Part shown: positions 46,221 through 54,978 of the stretch, piece after piece
Position numbering within the stretch: position 1 is the stretch's first letter
Layout: each line of letters begins with the position of its first letter
Assembly (NCBI GenBank): GCA_022316685.1
Contig: JAKJHU010000857.1
Location: 1 to 64,000 of the forward strand
Source: Progne subis subis
Lineage: Eukaryota; Chordata; Aves; Passeriformes; Hirundinidae
DNA: 64,000 nt
Direction: 5' to 3'
Translations under genes and position numbers: made by a program
Notes under the pieces: model-generated
Database searches by the model: none
Told to the model about the DNA's origin: nothing
The model's input: the letters and a program-made list of their open reading frames with translations, nothing else

Positions 46221-47018
46221 GTGACAGGACCACAGCTTGACACACAAACCATGCAACGAGAAGGGCGAGGATGGAATGTGACAGCCACTTTAACAAATAC
46301 AGGACAGACAGAGAACTGTTTTGCCCTTGCAGCTGCCAGCCCTCTCAAACCTGAAGATCCACCACCACCTATCCCAGTTTTGGAAGGTCCACAGAAATGT
46401 TCTGATGACCTTCAACTGACAGACTGGCATGAAGTCACACGAGAAATTTGCAAAGAAGAAAGTCTAAATCCTCTAGCCATGCCTGTGGTACTCAGCCAGC
46501 AAGCCAGAGGTCCCAGAACATGGACAGCTATCCCATCTCAGGACATGAAAGAATTGCGAAAAGTGATAAAGGACAGTGGCGTCTGCTCTCCATATTTTAA
46601 ACAACTGTTAAAAAATACCCTAGAAAGGACACATCAAACCCTAAAACGCATTTTAAGTCAAGTGAAAAGAGGGAAAGCCCAAGCTACACCTCAAAAGAGA
46701 TTGAAGAAAGCTCAGTATGTTTACAATTTTCTGAACAGCTCTGCAAAAGAGACTGATCCCCAAATTTACAGACATTTCTTAAACAATAAAAAGGTAAAAC
46801 TGAAAGAACACCCCTCAGTTTCAATGAAAAATTTAGACTCAAGACAGTTAGAAAGACCATATAACCCTATAGCATGGGGGAAAAGGTTTACATGTGCCTA
46901 CACAGGACTCAAGTGTGTCCCAGCAAAGAACATGAAACCGTACCATGCATCGAAGCCCGCTGACACGCCCACATCAGCCAGTACCGCTGCAAACCAAGAA
47001 GCAAGCACCCAGACCTGA
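46221..47018 (+). pseudogene. Provirus gag-integrase in-frame fusion
   Basis: A 265-codon open frame. Residues ~80-135 look like a betaretroviral-type capsid N-terminus: Pro-rich leader, then AMPVVLSQQ, RTWTAIPSQDMKELRK and SGVCSPYFKQLL. From residue ~134 the frame switches without a stop to the integrase C-terminal half: ERTHQTLKRILSQVK, a basic stretch, AQYVYNFLNSS, and a DNA-binding SH3-like end with RPYNPIAWGKRF and VPAKNMKPYH. Matrix, nucleocapsid, protease, reverse transcriptase, RNase H and the integrase active site are all absent, so the element lost several kilobases by internal deletion that happened to keep frame. It is not replication-competent. Whether this ORF is expressed cannot be told from sequence. 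Confidence 0.8.
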
Positions 47019-47268
47019 GCTGCGCAGAATCACCAGGAGAAAATGATCTGCCAAGAACAGCCCAAGAAAAGACTGGAGTTTTATCGTTTGCATGTTACTT
47101 TTGTTCTTTTGGTTTAGTTTTTGTAGTGAAGCTTTACCTAAGACAACCAAAGATGAATGCCTGAGTTGCTTTAGCCAAGTCTGCAGGCTCTGATACCATC
47201 TGTCTATCTGACAGAAGCCCTGAAAAACCTGTTTAGTTGGAATTCCTTTTCCAAAAGATTTTTAAGGT
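47019..47268. other. Internal proviral sequence without open frame
   Basis: Links the fusion ORF to the env remnant. Short frames only. Confidence 0.5.
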
Positions 47269-47586
47269 TTGTGCTGCATGAATTTATCCTATCACTCTGT
47301 TTCCATTCATAAACAATTACAAGAATTGAGAGATTTAGCTAGCCAAATTACAATAGATGACCCGTCTTGGCTGGACAATTTGTTTGATGGTTTGAGCTTT
47401 GCACCTTGGCTAAAGGAACTTTGTAAGATAGGCTTGATCATTCTAATAGTAGCAATTGTAGTTTTAGTAGCTGTTCCATGCATACTTCAGTGTGTGAAAA
47501 AGGTAATGAGTAAGACAGTGTCTAGCGTTTTAGTTGTTAATAAGAACAGGGGAGATGTTGGGGAGGATGAAGCCAGAAAGCCCTAA
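47269..47586 (+). pseudogene. Provirus env, transmembrane C-terminal remnant
   Basis: About 105 codons. A CCMNLSYHSVSIHKQLQ stretch corresponds to the region after the disulphide loop of a retroviral transmembrane subunit. A WLDNLFDGLSFAPWLK membrane-proximal segment, a hydrophobic anchor (GLIILIVAIVVLVAVP) and a short cytoplasmic tail follow. The surface subunit and fusion peptide are missing. The frame runs 31 bases into the 3' LTR, as is common for env genes of this class. Confidence 0.8.
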
Positions 47587-48085
47587 AAATATGATTGCCT
47601 ATATTCTGAGAATGTGAAAACTGTAAGTGAGATAGAATTGAAAGTATGTTTTGATGTTTGAGATGTCCTAGCTACTAGATGTCTGGGAAAACAGTTCTGT
47701 GACCAGCTGGAGGTCACCTGCAGCCAGACCCAGAGGTCAAATGGAATGTTCTGTCTCAGCCCCCAATGTATGGTTCATCCCACACCTGTAACCCTCCCCT
47801 GAAGTATCAGGTATCTGTAACCCCATTGGCACAAGTCCTGTTCCAGCCCACCTTGAGACCCCTTGTCAGGGGGCTGCGAGAGTGGGTTGGTCTCTTTGCT
47901 CTTTGCTCTTTGCTCCTTGCCTAGCACCCTTCCCTGAGGAATTTCCTCTCCCTACCTCTCCCTTCCCCCACCTTCCTAGGCCTTGCCACGAGCTGCAGCC
48001 TGGCAGCTCAGAGCAAGGCCTCACATCCCTTACAATAAACCTCATCTTCTAAAACCCAACTTCAGAGATCTCTCATCTACATTCA
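47556..48085 (+). mobile_element. 3' LTR of the defective betaretrovirus-like provirus
   Basis: 530 bp, preceded by the purine tract AAGAACAGGGGAGA (polypurine tract). Differs from the 5' LTR by a 4-bp and a 7-bp indel and roughly a dozen substitutions, most of them in the first ~60 bases. The flanks (GGAGAC before, TCCACA after) do not form a target duplication. Confidence 0.85.
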
Positions 48086-48263
48086 TCCACACCGTCCTGG
48101 AGTCCACAGCAGAGGAGCAATTTCTACAATGGCCCAGCTTACTCGCCGCTGGCAGCAGAGAAACAAAGCCTGCGGCTTCATAACAACTTCAAGCCAAGCC
48201 GCCCTCGACGAGACCAAGGGGTGGAAAAAAAGGAACATCTACCGGCTTCCCCCATCAGCACAG

Positions 48264-48645
48264 TGTGATTGGGACACACAAAGCAATCACACGGAGACGA
48301 GAGATTTCGCAGGGCAGAGCTGTTCCTCTGAGAGAGCCCAAGGCTGAGCAGAGGCCGAGAGCCCCTCTGCCTGTTTATTTCTTACTTTTTATACATTTGT
48401 GGGTCTGACTGTGGATTGGCTTCTGGAGTTTTCACCTCCCAGCCGACCAGCTGCCAGTTACAATTGTTTTCAGGTTAGAAATATGCAAACAAAGGACAGA
48501 GAATGAAAAACAAAGGTTTTGTTTATGTTACATGTGTGAGAAAAAGGTAGAAACTGCTCCTAATATTGTGCAGTAGCTAAAAAGTCTGACTCCATTTTAT
48601 GAACAATCAAAAGGCTTTAAAAAACTCAGAAAAACCAGGGTGACA
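48264..48645 (-). mobile_element. Solo LTR, same family as 3,677-4,080
   Basis: From TGTGATTGGGACACAC to CCAGGGTGACA, sharing ACACACAAAGCAATCA, TTTTTATACATTTGTGGGTC and GTTTTCAGGTTAGAAATATG with the copies at 3.7 and 62.8 kb. The flanking six bases differ (GCACAG and GGTGCA), so the target duplication is lost or the ends are altered. Confidence 0.75.
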
Positions 48646-49549
48646 GGTGCAGCTCTGCATTTCTTCAACCCTGGAGCCCGGGGCCTGCGTGTGCCTCCTG
48701 CAAGCCTAAAGGGATTCAACCCTTTCCTAGCAACATGAAGATTCTAAAGCACAACCCTTCCTTGAGAGAGAGAAGAAAGAAAACAAAGGGTACGTAGAAC
48801 AGACACTGCATGAAGTCAGTGGATTAGAAGTGAAAGAACTGATTATATTATTGGAATAGGATTGAAGAAGTGAACATTTTTAACCGGACTTTTGTGGGGT
48901 AAACTATAGAGAAATGGACTGTTCTTTGTGGCATCTTAAGTGTTGTTAGGGAGAATGCTAATTCTGATCAAAACTGAGGACTGATATTATTGAGATTTAA
49001 TTGAGAACTTTAAAGTCCCTGCTCCTGGGTCTCAGCCTTTGAAACAAAGATGATTCTAGACTAGAAGAAGTATTCATAGACAGTACCCAAGATACTGGCT
49101 TAGAGGCTTTGCTAATAGAACATCAGCCTGCAAAGACTCCGGGCGGTGGCAGATATGCGCCAATAAGAGTCACTAGACTATTGTGTCTTGTAGCAAACCT
49201 CTCTATAAAACTCCAGAAAGACTCTTCTCCTAAAGTAATGAATGATTATGTTTAAATAGTGAAACTGTCTGAAAATCACAAGTTGTGCCTTTCTATGTTG
49301 TTTAATAAAAAAGTTAATAGTTTCTAGGGGGAGGGAAGAGTGTTTCAAAGTTCCATTCTGTTTTAGTTTAAATTTTCTTTTTCTCAGCCTATTTTCCATC
49401 CTTTTAATGTGTGTTAATAAAACTAATTTGCTCATTTTTAAGCTTGAGCCTGCTGTGCTTTTTCTCCTAATCTCTTCCTCCCACAGAAAAAGAATAAATA
49501 CTAAAACCACTTGCTGCCTCCACTGAGGCGTAGCGACCTGGTTCAGGAA
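48646..49549. other. Mostly unassigned; possible LTR fragment at 49,250-49,545
   Basis: The right part contains GTGTGTTAATAAAACTAATTT and a pyrimidine-rich end with ctaatctcttcctcccac, as in avian LTR 3' ends on the plus strand. No TG start could be fixed. The minus-strand 126-codon frame here is basic and low-complexity with no domain. Confidence 0.3.
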
Positions 49550-49804
49550 TGACACGGCAGCTACACCCAGGCTGCTCGGGCCACCAGCTCACAGACACCA
49601 ATGTGGTGGACAGCAAATGGCATTTATTAACTGGTTACATGGGGTTATAAAACTTCTGTTTACTACATCACTTCCGTCTGCTTACGTTACAAGTTAGGTG
49701 TTGCTTACCTTATCAAGGACACTAACCAACTAAGTATTGAGGGAGGGGTTCTGTCTGCCCGTACAACGCGATATCTTCCGACCGCCTGTCCCTAATCTCC
49801 CACA
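49550..49804 (-). mobile_element. Short LTR, reverse orientation
   Basis: From TGACACGGCAGC to CTCCCACA. On the minus strand it begins TGTGGGAGATTAGGGAC, has AGTTAATAAATGCCATTTG as poly(A) signal and ends GCTGCCGTGTCA. Directly beyond it the minus strand has GGGGGGGCGGAAA, a plausible polypurine tract, so this is probably the 3' LTR of a truncated element extending to about 50,150. Confidence 0.6.
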
Positions 49805-50160
49805 TTTCCGCCCCCCCATGACTAAGTAAAAAACCTATAAAAATATAAATGTTACAAAAATGCAAAAGCTGTTAAAGTTAGTATAATAGGATACAAAAGT
49901 GATATAACATGTTAGTAATAAGCGCACTTCACGGTAATTGCAGGCGTTTGACAAAAAGGATGTCGACTTTCTCTAAACGGCTTCTAACAAACTACACTAA
50001 CTTGTTCGAAATGCAAGGCCCAAAAATCAATACCAAGAGTATCATGGTGAGAGGGCCTATTAGGGTGGTGTTGAGGGTTAAGTTTTCCTGTAGAATTTTC
50101 CCCCCCCATGAGTTGCTAGGAGACTTAAGTAGTGATAGTTAAGCGGTGCTTAACCTGACA
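49805..50160 (-). mobile_element. Proviral internal remnant next to the short LTR
   Basis: AT-rich sequence upstream (on the minus strand) of the purine tract, bounded by a second C-run (CCCCCCC at about 50,101). Coding content not recognisable. Confidence 0.35.
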
Positions 50161-50755
50161 AAGGAAGTTGATCACTTGGTTTTGGGGGAGGGAGGAGGCT
50201 CCCGGGAGAGCTGAGGTGTGGGCTCACGGCTCACAGTCTTCCAGGGAGCACAGATCGGGCGACTGCTGGCTGCCTGGAGTCCACGGTTAACGGAGGAGTC
50301 TGGTCCTGGGAATTGTACCATCTGTTGGAGCGCCCAGGAATTCGGAGTTTCTTCGCTGTCCTGCTGGATTTTGGGTCAGCCCGGGGTCCAGCCGCTGCGG
50401 CTTCTCCGGCACTGCCCACTCCATCTGCCAGGGCACCCCCCTGCCTGCTGAGGACAGTCCATCACGCCCGGCTTCCAGCCATCAGCACCGGAGTTTCCAC
50501 CGTTTGCCCCTCAGGGTCCTTGGTTCTGTTTTACTGTTATTATAATTGCTGTTGTTGTTTGTCTGTCCTGTTATATTTACTAGTAAAGGACTGTTATTCC
50601 TTTTCCTCATAGCTCTGACCAAAAAGTTGGTTTTTTTTTTAATCTTCCAAATTATAATAACACGGAGGGAAGGATTTGAATTCCTCATTTCCTGGAGAGG
50701 TCTGCCTCACCTTAGCAGACACCTGTCTTTTTTCAAACCAAAACAGGTGGAAACA
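50161..50755 (+). mobile_element. LTR-like fragment joined to env remnant
   Basis: Carries tractttactgttattataattg, ACTAGTAAAGGACTGTTATTCC, TAATAACACGGAGGGAAGG and TTAGCAGACACCTGTC in an order I remember from avian LTR 3' ends. It runs into env-coding DNA of the opposite orientation at about 50,755. Identification is tentative. Confidence 0.45.
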
Positions 50756-51490
50756 AGGGTGGCTAGCCATGGGGACTGATTGAACCATGACTCAAACCAT
50801 CCTTGCTGGGCCTCTCTCTCTCTCTTTCTCTGGGCCAGTCTTTCTCTCAGTTCGGCCATGGAGTCTCGCACAACTCCGGTATGGTCTGCATAAAAACAGC
50901 ATTCCTCTCTCAAGGCGGCACACAGGCCTCCTTGCTGCATGAGCAAGAGGTCCAGTCCTCGCCTGTTCTGCAGGACGACTTCTGAAAGCGAGGAGATAGA
51001 TTCCTCCAGAGAGGAGATGGATTTTTCAATTCTGAACAAGTCCTCGTCAATTGTCATTTGCAGCTGAGAAAGTCCTTGATGTTGGGTCACGAGAGCTGAA
51101 ACACCTGTCCTAGGCCAAGGAGCATTGCAATGGTTATACCTGTTATTACTTCTCTTTTGCGGAGCTGGATGGTTTCTTCTAAAGAGTGATACATTTCCTC
51201 TTCTTGGTGATACAGGACTCTAGGAACAATCAGAACTTGGACACAAAAGTCAGCAAGGTTATTGAATTTGCTAAGGTACACACAGGGGGTTATTCCAGAT
51301 TGTTGACAAACCCACATTGCTGGTACGAATGGGACTGCCCACTTATCAGTCTTTTGGCTAGGTTGGATGAACTCAGCACAAATGTTTCCCATCTGCTTTG
51401 CTAAGGTTACATTGCCAAAGCACTTGCCTCGGCCTGTGACTTGACTCAGGGTAATTTCCCTCCGGGAGGTGTCCCACGGTTGGGTCTGTG
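50756..51490 (-). pseudogene. Endogenous retroviral env remnant, SU end and TM ectodomain
   Basis: On the minus strand the end of a surface subunit (KQMGNICAEFIQ region) leads through a basic LRKR site to a hydrophobic [12 protein letters not shown] fusion-peptide-like stretch. After a frame break near 51,088, a second frame continues with a heptad-repeat helix, [18 protein letters not shown], and the CX6CC motif (CAALREECC). This combination is typical of gamma/D-type Env. The membrane anchor is cut off where another LTR-like fragment begins. Non-functional as read. Confidence 0.85.
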
Positions 51491-51498
51491 CCTATGAG

Positions 51499-51906
51499 TC
51501 ATTGCAGGCTTTTTATCTTCCTCCAGTGTGTGAGAGGAGTTCCTTCTTTTTCTGACTTCCCTTCAACCCAAGTAGAAACATTGTTATTACTGATTTTATA
51601 TACTGTTACTTTCTCTTTGTTGCAGCCGGAGCCAGAGTCCCAGTCCCCTGAGCTGGAGTCCGATTCAGAGCCGGAAGTCGACTGACCGGCTGCTTCCGGG
51701 CTCTGGACCCTTTTGGTCGGGCTCCGACCCTGCCCCTTTCCCTCAGGGCTGAGCTGCCACTTTCTTCCCCCCTTTAAACTGTGTACCTTAAAAGAATCTT
51801 TTTGGCAAAGGTTAGCTTTAATTCCCCCTTTGAGCTCTCCCCTCTTCTGCTCGCGCTCGTCCGCGTTATCAAACAAACTGTCTTTGTTTTTGTTGGCAGC
51901 AAGCAC
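51499..51906 (-). pseudogene. Proviral leader/ORF remnant between LTR and env
   Basis: A 135-codon open frame, highly charged, with a Ser/Glu/Asp-rich middle (SGSESDSSSGDWDSGSG). It lies between the LTR at 51,942-52,620 and env, so gag-pol has been deleted or this is a gag-leader piece. No domain recognised. Confidence 0.35.
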
Positions 51907-51941
51907 ATTGTGTGGTGCTGCCCACTCCCAGGGACGCCAGT

Positions 51942-52620
51942 TGTTGCTGTGCCCACTCAGGGTCAGCAGTTGTTGGGGGGCTGCTTGCTGGGAGCTTAAA
52001 TTCCCCGCATTCAGGTGGTTTTAGAGTCTTTTTTGCCCTCTGCAAAGCTCTGTGCCAAACGCAGGAAAAGACAGAGTCTTCAAGGTTGCATGCTTCGTGT
52101 TTATTAGTTCTTATCTTACAATTTTCTCAGTGTCCTGCAAGATGTTTGCCACAGCTCGGACATCTGGTGACTCCTCCCGTCCCAGGGTTGTCCTTATCTT
52201 TTACACTAATTGCTACGTATTCGATATTTACTATTTCTTACCAATGTCTATCACTATTACTAAAAAGGTCATCTTTACTCTGACCCAATCCTCACAAACT
52301 ACTTTGTGCCAACATCACTGCAGAAATGGAGTGAGGGAAGAAGAAAGAAGAAGAAGGAGACAACGCCCCAAATTCTCCATCTTGTCCCCATTCACTTCAA
52401 TACAAGAAATCCAAACCCACTGTTTTTTCACCCTGTGATATACTAAACTACTATTTTTCACACTCTTGTGGCCTGCAATGCTTCCTGCAGTGCAAGAAGC
52501 CTCTCCCATGGACTGAAATCAAATCCAGTGTCTCTCTGAGCTCTGGGCTGTGGTCCCAGACCCCCCTGCCCAGGTCTCTGACCCTCCAGGGCAACCAAAG
52601 GAATGTCCTGGACTCCAACA
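51942..52620 (-). mobile_element. LTR of the env-bearing element (same family as 44,244-44,914)
   Basis: Ends in CTGGACTCCAACA and shares most of its sequence with the 671-bp solo LTR. On the minus strand it is followed by TGGCGTCCCTGGGAGTGG, in the place of a primer-binding site. The preceding ~30 bases (51,913-51,941) resemble the LTR's own start, so the edge may include a small tandem duplication. Confidence 0.75.
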
Positions 52621-53509
52621 TCACCTCAGTCAGTAGGCAAGATGGTGTAGGTTTTGGACCACGAATATTGTACATGTCAGACGATACTTTGTCTTCTCAA
52701 TATATACCTTCCAGGTGCTTCCGACTTGGACGGAGTCTTTCCAGATGTGAATCAAATATCACAAACACTGTTTTGCTCTCCCTCCTTTCTACGGAACACT
52801 TGATCTTTGTTGGTGTGAATGAATTGAACTAGCGATGCATCCTAAAGAATTTTGATGTTCCGTTGGTGCAAACTATGATTTCAGTAGATTTTGCCTTCCT
52901 ATGGAAGAAGGGATTCAATTTAGAATTAAAATGTCCATAAATAAGGTGTTTCAAAAAGTGATGTATTTTATGGCTAAATAGATTGCAATAATGTTTTTGT
53001 ACCTCTAGAAAAATACTTGCATATTCTGGAAAATTCCTATATCCTGGGCAAATGATAGAGGAATATGATGAAGGATATGGAAAATCTGGATTAAAATCAG
53101 AATTTTAAAAAGTAAGTAAGGAAGACCCATTAGAAAGCATGCATGCTTTTTTCTTTACTTCTGCAGCAAACTGGCATGCCTTTTAAACTGTGATGTGATT
53201 ATACAGGATGAACAGAGTATTTGTATAATCTTTTTTGACAAATACAAAAATATGATTTCAAATTCTTCAAGTCAAATTAAATAGCTCGCTATTAGGGGGA
53301 CTGAATTGCATTGCATTTAAAAATAGTTCACAGGCTTCTTGTACTCATTTTGTGACAATGAAATGTTTGTGGGTTTTGTTTTCTTTTTTTTTTTTTTTTT
53401 TTTTTTTAATGAACATTTTTACTTGGTACAAACAAGTGTTTGAGGGCTTTGTTGATTTTTTTAACATTTACTTATTTGTTGGTTTTGGGTTTTTTTCCTC
53501 TCTTTTCAG
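52621..53509 (+). other. Intron-like sequence before the NUDT7 exon
   Basis: AT-rich, with a 26-base poly(T) run near 53,382 and a strong polypyrimidine tract and TTTTCAG just before 53,510. No exon with a Nudix box is visible here. Confidence 0.6.
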
Positions 53510-53893
53510 ATGAATAACTTGGTGCCACCAGTTGTAGGATTTATAGAAGACACATTCCAGGTCACTCCTAATCCAGATGAAGTGAGCGAGGTTTTTGTTG
53601 TGCCTTTGGAGTACTTTGTCAAGCCCTTAAATTACAAGACCTTCTCTTACCAAACCTCCTCAGGTTATTTAACTCGGATACGCTGCTTCACATACGATGA
53701 TCAGGAACGTAAAAGGTCATTCACGATATGGGGACTGACTGCACACTTTGCTGTATTCCTTGCTCTTGTAATTTTTGGAGAGAGACCTACCTTTGAAGTG
53801 GATTATGATCTTGACAACTTAATTTCATCCCCCGAGAATAACTTCATTAATTTGTATGCATCTATATATGAAAGGAAGAAGAGTAACCTGTGA
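53510..53893 (+). CDS. NUDT7: NUDT7 terminal coding exon (peroxisomal CoA diphosphatase), partial
   Basis: NUDT7 hydrolyses coenzyme A and acyl-CoAs in peroxisomes. The exon follows a polypyrimidine tract and CAG at 53,509 and is open for 127 codons to TGA at 53,891-53,893. The encoded end corresponds to the C-terminal part of vertebrate NUDT7: a VVGFIEDTFQVTPNPDEV block, VFVVPLEYFV, a CFTYDD segment, the hydrophobic FAVFLALVIFGERPTFEV stretch and a DLDNLISS end. The catalytic Nudix box lies in an upstream exon and is not seen anywhere in the window. The C-terminus ends KKSNL, comparable with the SRL peroxisomal targeting signal of the mammalian protein. Frame is intact, which fits either the 3' end of a real gene with far-off 5' exons or a recent partial duplicate. 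The first Met of this frame is internal, not a start. Confidence 0.75.
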   Translation: MNNLVPPVVGFIEDTFQVTPNPDEVSEVFVVPLEYFVKPLNYKTFSYQTSSGYLTRIRCFTYDDQERKRSFTIWGLTAHFAVFLALVIFGERPTFEVDYDLDNLISSPENNFINLYASIYERKKSNL

Positions 53894-54084
53894 TAACTTG
53901 GTCTGGCAATTCATTTCTTTTGAAAGAGGAAAAAGGAGGTTTGTTTATTTCATTTGTACCCCATTTTTTGAAAGCTACACTTGAATTTCTTCTGAATTGG
54001 GAACTTCAAGTTGACAGTCCCTAGCTGGATTAATACAATTTTCATTCTCTTTTAAGACCTGTGAGAAGCACACCTTGTGGCTCT
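53894..54084 (+). other. Probable 3' UTR start, no other feature
   Basis: Follows the NUDT7 stop. No AATAAA signal is visible before CR1 sequence begins. Confidence 0.4.
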
Positions 54085-54374
54085 GCTCAACTCCCTGACA
54101 GGAGGGGATGGCCAGGGAGGTCAGGCTCTGCTCCCAGGGAACAGCCACAGGCTGGGAGGACATGCTAGAGCTGCAGCAGGGGAGGTTCAGGTTGGACATC
54201 AGGAGGAATTTCTTCACAAAAGGGTAATTAGACCTTAGATTAGAGTGGACTGACCAGGCAGGTGGTGGAATCCCCACCCCTGGAGGTGTCCAGGGAATGA
54301 CTGGACGTGGCACTCAGAGCTCCGGTCTGGGTGGCAAGTTGGGGATCAAGCATGGGTTGGGCTTGGTGGTCTCA
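54085..54374 (+). mobile_element. CR1 3' fragment flanking the provirus on the left
   Basis: Contains CATCAGGAGGAATTTCTTCAC, TGGAATCCCCACCCCTGGA and GACGTGGCACTCAGAGC, the usual last ~250 bases of CR1. It stops at GGTGGTCTCA, where the proviral LTR starts, short of its normal terminus. Confidence 0.8.
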
Positions 54375-54978
54375 TGAGTCATTGAAAACCGATATAGTCA
54401 CGGACAAAGACCCTCTAACTAGTTAAAGTTAGAAAGTGGTATGTTTATTCACCGGCGGGCGGCACGGAAGTCATCTCCGAAAGGCGTGGCCGCCCCGAAC
54501 AAGGCTCTGTGCTCTCTATTTATTCTCCAAGATCTTACATACGATACATATGCATAACCCCAGCACCTCCCATCCCCTCTCTGTATTAAAATGAGGCTAT
54601 CAGTCCTTCACGCGTGCGCAGTTCTTCTCTTGAATTGGGTTGGTGGTCTCGAATTGGGTCAGTGGTCTCAAAGGATGAAGTCAGGAGAGTCTTCATCAGG
54701 TCTCTGTGACCCTCTGGCACTGTCCAAGGTCCCCTGCTTCGTGACTGATTGATACCAAGTCCAGGTGCTGGCCATTGTTCTTACTGGTTTCAATCTGTTC
54801 TTATGACAGTTCACTTACTCCACTTTTTCTATGAACAAGCTCATAATATAACAGTTAGCTCTAGCTTGGGCGTCTAATAATCATTAACCTACCATTTACT
54901 AATCTAACTTACATCTTGATCAATATAAATTGCTTCTAACCCTTAGCTAAAATCTTAACTCTTTAAAGTCATGTCTCA
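54375..54978 (-). mobile_element. 3' LTR of a class I provirus
   Basis: 604 bp, TGAGTCATTG...CATGTCTCA. About 13 substitutions and no gaps against the LTR at 61,014-61,617 (about 2%). On the minus strand, a purine tract AAGAAGGAGTGGAGAAA lies immediately upstream, the expected polypurine primer. Confidence 0.95.

Noticed and set aside
49178..49555. A 125-codon basic reverse-strand frame
   Set aside because: Low-complexity composition, lies over an LTR-like fragment in the opposite orientation, and has no domain.
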